Origin: Gonium pectorale
Taxonomy: Eukaryota > Chlorophyta > Chlorophyceae > Chlamydomonadales > Volvocaceae
Length of the DNA stretch: 11,996 nucleotides
Direction of reading: 5' to 3'
NCBI GenBank assembly: GCA_001584585.1
Contig: LSYV01000111.1
Location: 168,216 to 180,211, forward strand
Positions 1-9,200 of this stretch are shown here, piece by piece (within the stretch, counting starts at the first letter, position 1; every line of letters begins with the position of its first letter). Both the position numbers and the translations under genes were made by a program. A model generated the notes under the pieces. It was not told where the DNA came from. It did not search any database and saw only the letters and a list, made by a program, of their open reading frames with translations.

Positions 1-209
1 TGAGTATGCGAGCGGCGCAGAGTAAAGTAGCGTAGCAGAGGCAACCGAAAACGGCGGAAATCCGCTACTGAAGCATGTCTGCTGGGCGCTTGCTCAATGC
101 TCTAATGACGGACCTCCTGGTCTGCGGGTACGGTGATTGGTTCCCCTCCCGCGCCGCCGCACACGCCCCGCCGTCCCGTCCCCCCTTGTAACCCGGTGTG
201 TGCTGCCAG
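1..209. other. Left-edge non-coding stretch (probable intron or flank)
   Basis: No convincing coding exon is seen here. The stretch ends in CAG at 207-209, which reads as a 3' splice site for the exon starting at 210. A possible small upstream exon runs 75-127: an ATG at 75 opens 17 codons and stops at GG|GTACGG in phase 2, which would join in frame to 210. Its codons are not biased like real exons here, so this is weak. A TGTAA at 187-191 on the plus strand could instead be the polyadenylation signal of a plus-strand gene lying to the left. The two readings exclude each other. Confidence 0.35.
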
Positions 210-567
210 ATGGAACGCCCTCAAGGAGGCCAAGAAGACGACCAATGTCGCCACGGCTGCGACGCCGGGGGGCTTGGGCGCAGGGGCGCACGCGAGCGGC
301 GGCCGGCGGCGCAGCGGCGGCGGTGGGAGCGGCGGCCAGCGTAGCGGCCGCAGCAGCGGCGGGCGGCGCAGCAGCGCCGGCAATGGCGGGCGGCGTGGCG
401 GTGGCGGCGTGCTGGGCTCAGCGGGGGGCTCTCCCGGCGGCGGGCAGGACGGGGGGGCATCGGCCGGGGGGGCTGACGGGCAGGGGGCGGGCAGCTGCCC
501 CCGACGTTACGCGCGCGGGCTGGTCCCGCTGATGCTCGACCTGTCCCTGGGCGCAGACGACTCGTAG
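210..567 (+). CDS. Probable 3'-terminal exon of an unknown Gly/Ser/Arg-rich protein
   Basis: This is a reading frame of 118 residues from TGG at 211 to a TAG stop at 565-567, after a CAG acceptor at 207-209. The first residues (WNALKEAKKTTN) use AAC, GCC, CTC, AAG, GAG and ACC almost only, which is the codon bias of the true exons in this window. That is the main reason to call it coding. A low-complexity Gly/Ser/Arg stretch with GGRRR- and RSGGGG-type blocks follows, and then a less repetitive end, LVPLMLDLSLGADDS. The end contains LDLSL (535-549), the LxLxL pattern of plant EAR repression motifs, which may be chance. I recognise no family. The frame stays open upstream to an ATG at 133, but that start lies in unbiased sequence. 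A second open frame in the same bases (137-532) is Ala/Arg-rich and looks like a shadow. It points toward the CDPK gene tail to tail. Confidence 0.45.
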
Positions 568-574
568 AGGTGTA

Positions 575-611
575 GGTCGGTCGTTCGGTCGGTAGGTGGG
601 TCGGTGGGTCG
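575..611. repeat. GGTC/GGTG simple tetramer repeat
   Basis: About nine degenerate copies of a GGTC, GGTA or GGTG tetramer sit directly after the stop codon at 565-567. It looks like ordinary simple sequence in a 3' flank. Confidence 0.7.
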
Positions 612-706
612 CCGGCAGGGAGGCTCCATTGTGCAGCATGGCGGGCTGCGGCGGCGCGGCGGCACGTGTACGGGTAGAAAAAAAGAAATCTGCACAGAAA
701 GAGGGG

Positions 707-752
707 GTACTACTTTTAGCCATCGTACCTGCACCGTACTACTTTTGGCCAT
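707..752. repeat. 17-bp direct repeat pair
   Basis: GTACTACTTTTAGCCAT at 707-723 recurs at 736-752 with one change (A to G in TTTTRGCC). Copy starts are 29 bp apart. Function is unknown; a local duplication is the simplest reading. Confidence 0.75.
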
Positions 753-1169
753 GGCCGGCTGCACAGGGTAGCGATTGATTTCATGAATGTACGTTGTCAG
801 GTCAGGGCTAGCGCCGCGACCTTTTTGCAGTCGTCTTCGCATGGCGTTGTTTCATGGCGGGTGCTTGAGTGTTGGGGGCGCTTGCTCTGATCTCAGCAGG
901 GGAGGCTCCTGGGTAGTGCAGCAGGAAGGAGAGCTGCAGGGGGCATAGACCCCGCGCGCGTTACGAGGTTGGGTCCGCAACAGTGCTGTGGACGCATCCC
1001 CGCAACCGGGTGCGAAGGCTCGAGCGAGCGACCTCATAAAAAGAGGGCTTCCCCTCAAGCAATGGCGGCCCCGCGTGTCAATTGGGGCTCGAGGCGGGCA
1101 GTCCAAGCAGGAGAGACGTGTACCGTATGTGCGTATCACGCGGCGGGTTTGTACATGGTAGTTATGGCG

Positions 1170-1174
1170 TTACA
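1170..1174 (-). terminator. Candidate TGTAA polyadenylation signal
   Basis: TGTAA on the minus strand is the usual polyadenylation signal of volvocine green algae. It is the only copy downstream of the CDPK stop within this part of the window. The distance of about 1.5 kb is long but possible. Confidence 0.35.
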
Positions 1175-1649
1175 TGATATTAGTCATGGAGGGTGCCTTC
1201 GACGTTGCAGTGGTTTCGTGCCCGTTGGTTCCAACCGGCTGCGATCCAGTGGATCCGAGCCGTACGCGGCTTGACGAAACACGCAGCCCGGGTCCTAGAG
1301 ACGTGAGTGAAATTGGCAACAGCTCGGTCTCTGTCTGTGAGTCTGTGATCTGCACCACCGTACGTCGTCTCTGCCTCTTCGACCGCCAACCGTCAAACCA
1401 CCGACCACCAAACGCATGTACAAGACGGTAATGAACCTCCATTCAAAGTCCAGCATGTGTACGAACGGCGGTCCTGGATCTGGATCTGGTTGCGGCTTAA
1501 GCCGGGATGCCTTTCGGCACCCCGCTGCGCATTCGGGGCTGGGAGGTGTCGCCCTCACCATACGCACAGCCCCACCATCTGCCCCAGCGCATCACACACA
1601 GCACACGCAGTTTGTTGTCCGTTCAAGCTCCTTTTCCCCCCAGAAGAGG

Positions 1650-1668
1650 CACACACGCACACACACAT
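1650..1668. repeat. CA microsatellite
   Basis: A CA run interrupted by one G lies in the presumed CDPK 3' UTR. It reads as a GT run on the mRNA strand. Confidence 0.85.
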
Positions 1669-1881
1669 CCATTGCGGGCCGTCCAAGCTCCTTCAACGGC
1701 TACGTGTAGAGCCACGGCGCCTTCCCTGTACATCCACAACCCCCGCCGCCTCTGCCGCGCAGAAAGGGGACCCAGAGGCAAGTGCCTCGCCCCTCCTCCC
1801 CCCCGCGCAAGACGGCTCACCGAGGCCTGCCGTGCCGCACAGTCCGCGCCAGTGCGCACCTTCCAAGCCAGCACACTTCAA

Positions 1882-1899
1882 GACACACACACACACACA
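1882..1899. repeat. CA microsatellite
   Basis: An uninterrupted AC dinucleotide run of about eight units lies in the presumed CDPK 3' UTR, GT on the mRNA strand. Confidence 0.85.
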
Positions 1900-2663
1900 G
1901 AGACATATGCCCCCCGCGAGGAGCACACAGTATCGGATCACACTGCATGCGGCTCGTTGTCAAGCCCAATACCGCGGCGCACGTTGCGCCATGCAAGACC
2001 CCAGCCAGCTGCGGTCGCAGTCCTCGTCCCGGGCCGGGCGCCCACAGCGCCGCGGCCCCGCGCTCCTTCAGTTGTACAGGCGGCGCGGGAACACAGGAGG
2101 GCACAGAAGAGCAGTAGGCTGGAGCGGGGTGCCCCTTTGCGGCCCCGTACCGTACACGCTCACGACCCTTGTTTACCCGTTTGCCCAAATGCCGAGCTCC
2201 GAAATATGCACTGCGCAGTGCGCGCTTCGACCAGCCACCAGCCTGCCAGCCGGGCACATCACCAGTAGTCCAAGGGCATTCGCCGCGTCACAAGTTAAGC
2301 AGCAGCGCGCCTGCAGCCCGGCGCTTGTGCACAGGCCTGCTGCACAACAACTGCCACGAGCCGCCTGCCGCCGTCCTGCAGCCGCCCCAGTCCGCAACCG
2401 CCCCACCGTGCGGTGCGGCGGACCCACAGAAACCCCACCACGCCCACCGCCCAACGGGTCCGCGCGCGCCCCAGTCCCGGGTGGACGAACCCCTCTCGCG
2501 CGCCCCGTCTCCTCCCCCACCCCGCCCCCGACGTGCCCTCTCCATTCCCCGCCATCCATGCAACGAATCCCATCCCAAAGCAATCTCGCATCGCCCCCCT
2601 CTCCAAAACTCCCAACATCCCAACCCGACGTCCGCCTGCCCGCGGCTTCCGCCGGCGCCGCCG

Positions 2664-3239
2664 CTACCCCGCGCCGTACTGCTCGTCGTCGACGCTCGGC
2701 GCGTACTGCAGCTTAAGTTGCTGCGAGTTGACGCGCGCTAGGCTGGCCCGCAGCACGTCGTCGCCCATGCTGGTGACCGAGGTGACGCTCGTCATCCGCA
2801 TCACCCCGCTGGGCCCGCCCAGCCCGCCGCCGCCCGCGCGCCCCCCGCCCCGGCCTCCACCGTGCCCACCGTGCCCGCCACCGCCGCCGTGCGCTCCCGC
2901 GCCGCTCACACCCTCCCCCACCGCGCCGCCGTCGCTGCCGCCGCCGGCGCCCACCCCACCACCCCCGCCGCCTCCTCCCCCGCCCGCCGCTAGCCCGTCC
3001 AGCTCGGCCGCGGTGGTGGGACGCGAGGCGGCGCGCGAGCGCTCGAGCGTCAGCGAGTATGCCGCGCGGAACTCGTCCGCGCTCACGCGGCCGTCCAGGT
3101 CGGTGTCGGCCTCGGAGATGATCAGCTCCGCCAGCTCCTTGTGGCCCTCGCCCAGGTAGCCCACCAGCTCGTCGCGCGTCAGGAAGCCGTCGTGGTCGGT
3201 GTCCATGAAGGCAAACGCCTCCGCCACCAGCCCCTCGAC
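2664..3239 (-). other. CDPK exon 9: EF-hands 3 and 4 plus Gly-rich C-terminal extension
   Basis: The exon encodes residues 556-746 and a TAG stop at 2664-2666. The EF loops are D-T-D-H-D-G-F-L-T-R-D-E (568-579) and D-T-D-L-D-G-R-V-S-A-D-E (600-611). After residue 640 comes a stretch of mostly Gly with some Ala, His and Arg, and then a 49-residue non-repetitive tail. The tail starts PSGVMRMTSVTSVTSMGDD and ends in YAPSVDDEQYGAG. Confidence 0.92.
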
Positions 3240-6200
3240 CTGCGAAACAGCACGCATGCACGCGCGCAAGGGAAGGGGAGGGGAGGGAAGGGCGCGAGTG
3301 GGGTGGGACCGCCGGCGCGAAGGGGAGAACACGGCGAGCCTTTAGGACCAGAGCGGTAGCAATCACAAAGGTAGCTACGCGCTGGCTGGCGTCCGCATCT
3401 GGGGTGCGCGGACTCGCTCCGACCACAGAGCAGCGCCCCCACCCCCCCGCGGGCCAGCGAGCCGGGGCCCTGCCCAGCGCCCCACGCCCCGTGCCAAAGG
3501 CTCACGTTTTCCTCGGGTATGAGGATGGTCGCCCCCAGCCACTCCACCAGGTTGAGGACGCCGTCCCCGTCCAGGTCGGCGCTGTTGACCAGCGAGTGGG
3601 CCTCCTCGTCGAGCAGCGTCACGCCTGGGGGGTAGGTGACGTGTGGGTGGGTGTGTTGGTGGGTGGGCGTTGAAAAGGAACAACGCATACGACGAGCCTA
3701 AGCGCGTAAGTGATGATGTCGTTGTAGGACCCAGCTCCAGAGGTAGTCGAAGGGGTGATGTCCCTGCATGTTAGTTCGGCGGCGACCACCACCGTAGCCC
3801 CCGACGCGGCCCAGAATTCTCTCTGGGGTGACCCAAGCTCAGCGCAACGCCCACAGAGGAAGGGGCGGGGAATAGCGGTGAACTAGGGCCGAGGAATGGC
3901 GGTGGCTGCACATGGGGTGCCTCGGGTGTAGGTGCCCTGCGGCCCCCCGGCCGCCTGCAGCGGGACGCGCGCCACTCCTCCCGAGCCGCGCGCCGATCGG
4001 CCCCGAGCAAGCATGGTCGGCCTGACACCCGTTGACAGCAGAATGAGCCCACATTCCCACACCGGATGAGCCCAAGCAACGGGCGGGCGCCGTGAGAGAC
4101 CAGCACGGCCCCGCAAGCCTTGAGCCCCGCAAGCCTTGAGCCCCGAGCCGGCCGCCCTCAGCCAGCGGCCCCAGCCCCTCCCGATGGCCATCGACCCGTG
4201 CGCCGCACCTCTCCGCCCAAAGCCTTCCTTGAACTCCCGGCTGTCGATGGCGTTGTTGGCGTCCTGGTCAAAGTCCTGGAACAGGTTGTACAGCCCCGCA
4301 GTCACCTCGTCGGGCAGGCTGGCCACGATGTACCTGTGTCGGGTGTATCGGGTGTTCGGGTTGGGAGTTGGAGGTTGGTGAATTGCAGCTAGGCAACGGT
4401 CAGCACCATCTGTCCGACAAGCATCGCTCTTACACCACCTGCGGACGACACCTTCCCGTAGACTCGCTGGCCATCCTAGCCCCGCCTGGCGCATCACCGC
4501 CCTAACCCCCGCATTCCGCGTCCCGCACCCGCTCCACTGACCCCCAACAGAACACGGTCCCAGACCGGGCTTTCTGTGGAACTGTCTGCGCAGCGCAGGC
4601 CCCGCACCCGGCCCCGCATCCGAGCCGAGCCGCACCTGAGCGCCGCCTTCTTGGTCCGGCTGGCGACGCTGTAGCGCTTCACGCGGCTGAATAGCGTGTT
4701 TTCGCACCCGCTCCCGCACGGCCCGCTGGCCACCCGGCCCGGGCTGTTGGGCAGCGGCGGCAGCGCCGCGGGCGCGCCCGTCCTCGCCATCGCGCCCGAG
4801 CCGCCGTCTTTACACCGCATCGCCTCGGGCGGCGCGTACTTTGTAAACCAGGGGTGGCCCACCACCTCCTCCAGAGTGGCTCGCTCCCGTGGGTCCTTGA
4901 CCAGCATGCGGCGCAGCAGCATCTTGACGTCGCGCGAGAGGGTTGGCCAGGGGTCGAAGGAGAAGTCCAGCTTGGCCTTCATGATGGACTTGAAGATGCC
5001 CTCATCGCCCTCGCCGAAGAACGGCGCCTCGCCGCACAGCATGATGTACAGCATGACGCCGCACGACCACACGTCCGCCTCCTTGCCGTACTTTTGCTTG
5101 ATGACCTGGCGAGTCGGCGCGGGGGCCCGGCGAGGGAGGGGGAGACGAGGTCAGGTGGAGGGGTTGCGGGGAGGAGGAGGAGGAGGTGGAAGGGTGTGTG
5201 GGTGGGGGGGGAGAAAGAGGACGAGGATCAGGAAGGAAGGGGGGGCGGCGCGGGGCACGGAGTAAGTGGGTACCGGGGCGCCCTGGTGGTGCTTCAGGAA
5301 TCCATCAGCTTCACGCAGCTTCAGGTGTGTCCCCCCATCAGATAGCGGGCATAGAGCAGCATTCAAACAGGTACCTGACGTGTTTTTATTGCTGTGAGGT
5401 ACATTGGTGCGGTACGCAAGCTTTGCACCGGACCAGGCACGGGACCAGGCACCGGACCAGGCACGGGACCAGGCACGGGACCAGGCGAAGCATATGATGA
5501 TAAGCCGCAGCTCAGGGCGCCAGCGCGCTCACGTACCCAGAGACCTCCTCCTCCGCCCCACGCCACACGTCAAGGCCAGGGGGCCCGCCGACTCAAAGCC
5601 CTGCCTATCGCTATTCGCCGCACGACCCTACCCTCCCGCAACCCCTCGTGGGCCACCTCGTGCGACGCCGCAGCAGCCCCAGCTCCCATGAGGACAGAGC
5701 CCAAAGGCATCAGGCTGCGATTGGATCGCCGCCCCGCATCCGCGAAGGTGGGCCACACAAGGGGGACAGGTCCGCACCCATCCCCGTGACCCGGCCCCCA
5801 GGCATGCGCCTTCCGCGCAAGGTCAGGTGCGCGACAGGCTTCTGCCCTGTAGCGTGCCCTGTAGGTTGCCCAGCCTTCTCCAGTCCCCCCCCACACACAT
5901 CGCCCCTGCATCGCCGCACCTCCGGTGCGATGTAGTACGGACTCCCGAGCAGCTCGTTGAACAGTTGCCCTGCAGGAGGCGGCGGCGCGGGCGCAGCAGG
6001 ACCGCAGGTGAGTAGCACGCTTACGCCGCCCCTCACGTGGGCCGCCCCGCTGCACGCAGCGGCGATGTGGCACCCCTCCAACCCGCGACGCGACCCGGTC
6101 CAACCCCTCCCCTCAAACCCCCCACCCCCGCTTGCGCCCCAAAGCAGAGGGCGCTACCCGCCCCCGCCTTACCTCTGCGCACCAAGGCGCGCCCAACTGC

Positions 6201-9200
6201 CCCCATCTGCCCCCACAACAGCGCTCCAAGACGTACGTACTTAGTTTCCGGGGTCGCACAGACATGCGTAGGTTTCTTGGGCTCATGGCCAAGTCCGCAC
6301 GACCCGCCTCAGCAGGCCACAACATGATCGGGGTTTTCACGGGGCTCAAGACACCCACCCACCCACCATCACGCACACCCACAAGCACACGCACATGCGG
6401 TCCGCGTGCACACACCTTCTTGGTAAAAGGCCGACAGCCCAAAGTCCGTGAGCTTTATGTGCGACAGGTCGTTGCGGCTGGCGAGCAGGAAGTTCTCGGG
6501 CTTTATGTCCCGGTGCACCACGCCCATGGAGTGGCAGTACTGCACGGCGCGGATGGCCAGCAGCATCAGCGGCGCGGCCTTCTCCTCCGGCAGGTACTTG
6601 CACTCGCGGAGCAGCTCGTACAGGTCGCCCTGGCACAGGTCCATCACCAGGTGCACGTTCTTCTCGTCCTCGAACACCTGGGGCGGCGGCAGCGGCGGCG
6701 GAACAAGCAAGGGATCAAGTGCGCGGGGCGGGCAAGGGGCAGGGGGGTTTAGAAGCAAACTAATGGGGTCAGGGGTCAGGGGGGCCCGTCGTGCTCTTCC
6801 TTGAACAAGACAAGCGGACGCGGCCTGCAGCGGGCGGCGGGCCCGTGATTCGTCCACTGCCGGTCTGGAGTGTCCTCGTCAGCGAGGTTTCACAATGGCC
6901 TCGTCTGTTTCAGCTACGGATGGGTTGCAGTACTAGGAGCATCAGCGGCCGGCGGCATTGTCGGGGATCAGACGCTCAAAGGCAGCGCGGGGGCGGGGCT
7001 GGTGAGGGAGGGTTGTATGCGTGAGACTGGAGAGGTGGGGCCGGGTTGGGCAAGGGGAGGTGTGTGTGTGAGACTGGAGAGGGGTGGCCGTGTTGGGCAA
7101 GGGCAGGCGTGTGCGTGAGGCTTGGAGAGGGCTCAGATGAGCGGGACGAGGCCGAGGGAGCCAACTCAACCCACTCCTGCGGAAAGCCAAACCGTTTTGA
7201 GCGCGTACTCACCGATGCCCCAGATTGTTACGGCACGTTTGCTGCCCCTGTAGCCCATGCTTCGCAATGTAACCCGGCTGCCGAAGGCCGGCCGAACCCC
7301 GTGGAAAGCCTCCTTCCCTCGTCCAGGCTGAGTGACTGACCAACACGCTCCTCCTTAGGCCGCTCCTTCGACCCCTCCTTCACGCCCTCACCACCCACAC
7401 CTCCACCTCCCACGTGCGGAAACCCCTGGCACTCCTTGCCCCGTCGTCGCGCAGCCCGTACCCCTGCCCCGTCCCTCGTTCCACCCCTTCCCCGTCCATC
7501 CTTCCACCCCTCCCTCCACCCCTCCCCTCGCTAGAGGATGCCAGTGCCCATCCCTGCTCCCTGCCGCCCCCTGCCCCCCCGCACCCTGGCCCCGAAACCC
7601 CGCCCCACCCTGGCCCCAACCCCCCCCTCACCTGGTGCAAGCTGACCACTAGGCCGTGGCCGCTCAGGTGGTGCATCACCTCGATCTCCCGCTTTATGTC
7701 CTCCGCGTCCAGCTGGCTCAGCAGCTTCTTCTTGCCCAGCGTCTTGCAAGCGTACTTCTGGCCGTGGCGGATGTCGCGGATGCAGTACACCTGCGCGGGC
7801 GCGGGGCGGTGTACGGCAGGTGCGGCGGTGTAATCTCACCCGCCCCAAAACAGGAAGCTGAGCTCCACCGCAAGCGAGCGTTGCTCTCGCGGCGCGGCGA
7901 TGCGGCTCTGAAACCGCGCATGACGCGTCGCCGAGCACCCGGAACCAAGGTTCACTCCAGGTCTAGTGCCGGGACCAGCCCTCTGCCACTACGGGCCCAC
8001 GTCGTGGACGCCGAAATGCCAGCCCGCTCGCTGCGCCCAGTCCCCGCAACAGAGCGCCGGCCAGCCCTCCACAGCTCAGGGGACGCAGCTTGATGCAGCG
8101 CAGGCAAAAGCGCAGCTTGGTGCCATCGCCCCGCCAGCAGCCCGCAGCTCCGGAGCCATGCCCCCTCTGACTGCTGCTACGACCACGGCGGTTTCGCGGG
8201 GATGCGCGGCCGGCGCCGGGCCTCACCTGTCCGAACTGCCCTCTCCCCACGATGCCCATGAACTGGTATTGGCTGCGGGGTGAGGGGGGGGAGCACACGA
8301 CGGCGGTGGGGACGAGCTGGTGCGGCGCGAGGCATCCGGGGCATCCGGGGGGGGCGTGGAGGGAAAGGAGACTGAACAACGACGAGCTGGGTGCCAGCAG
8401 CGTTAAGTCCAGTCCGGCGGCCAAGCCGGTCCTTGCCTCGTTTCGCCGGCGCCCGGGGGCGTGGAGGGAAGGGGGGGTTGAAGGGAAAGGGGAGGGAAGG
8501 GGGGGGAGTAGCCCCGCTGCTGGCGAAGCATAACGGCCGAGGCAAGCGCTCATGGAGAGCGCCCGACCAGAACCAAACACACGTTGCTCCCAGGGCCCCA
8601 AAGCAGTCACCGCCCCCCAATAAACCAACCAAACAACCAACCCAACACCACCAAACACCTCACGGACGCGATCCTGCACCTCTTTCCGCCGGCTGCCGTG
8701 CCGCTGGCTGATGTCCCGCGCCGCACCGATGCACCGCATTATCACGCCACGGCCCCGCCCCGCAATAGCGACCCCAGACCGCCTCCAGCGCAAGCCCGGC
8801 GGCGCCCACACCCCAGCCGCCGACCCCGAAGGCACGCGACCGCAGGCCTTCGGTCCTGGACCACAGGCCCGCGGTCGGGCCCCCGCCCCCTCCCCCATCC
8901 TGGCCGTGCCGCAGTCCAGGGCCCCGGCAGCGAGCCGCTCGAGACCGCCACCAGAAGCAGCCCCAACTCAGCAGCGCCGCGCAGCGCCACCATGACACCC
9001 TCGCCGTCCGCAGCGCCGTCCGCAGCGCCGTCCGCAGCGCCGTCCGCAGCGCCGTCCGCCGCGGCAGCCATGGCGGCTTGCTCGCCGTGGGCGTCGCCCT
9101 CTTGTTGAGCGGCGTTGGCAGCGCTACAGCACACAGCCCCTGCTGGCTCCCCAGACACTCATCAGCCGTCCCTCACCTTCCCTCCCACTGGAGCTCGCCT

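Larger units (their letters stand above)
568..1156. other. Intergenic region between convergent genes
   Basis: No coding exon is visible on either strand. The open frames here are short and lack codon bias. The stretch is less GC-rich than its surroundings, with an A-run at 677-684. It holds a GGTC/GGTR simple repeat at 575-611 and a near-identical 17-bp direct repeat (707-723 and 736-752). It probably contains the 3' UTR of the left plus-strand gene, but no plus-strand TGTAA follows the 567 stop within this stretch. Confidence 0.5.
1157..2663 (-). other. Probable long 3' UTR of the CDPK gene
   Basis: This 1.5-kb stretch follows the CDPK stop codon on the minus strand and contains no convincing exon. 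It is rich in C and CA on the plus strand, with two CA microsatellites and a 15-bp direct repeat (1619-1633 and 1679-1693, one mismatch). The only minus-strand TGTAA between the stop and the left gene is at 1170-1174, so cleavage is placed near 1157. A 419-codon plus-strand frame (1457-2716) crosses it, but that frame is Pro/Arg/Ala-rich, lacks codon bias, and even runs into the CDPK last exon on the opposite strand. The UTR extent is inference. Confidence 0.45.

Noticed and set aside
1457..2716. 419-codon plus-strand open frame
   Set aside because: Pro/Arg/Ala-rich with no codon bias, crosses CA microsatellites, and ends inside the CDPK last exon on the opposite strand. GC-rich DNA with few stop codons explains it.
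5404..5691. Open frames through the 12-bp repeat, giving Asp-Gln-Ala-Arg or Thr-Gly-Pro-Gly repeats
   Set aside because: A 12-bp unit is a multiple of three and keeps any frame open. The stretch lies inside intron 5, and the neighbouring exons join in phase without it.
6132..6752. 206-codon plus-strand open frame
   Set aside because: Antisense to CDPK exon 4 and flanking introns; a shadow of the HRD/DFG exon.
7018..7131. CRISPR-like regularly spaced repeat
   Set aside because: The copies are directly adjacent tandem units without unique spacers, in an intron of a eukaryotic gene.
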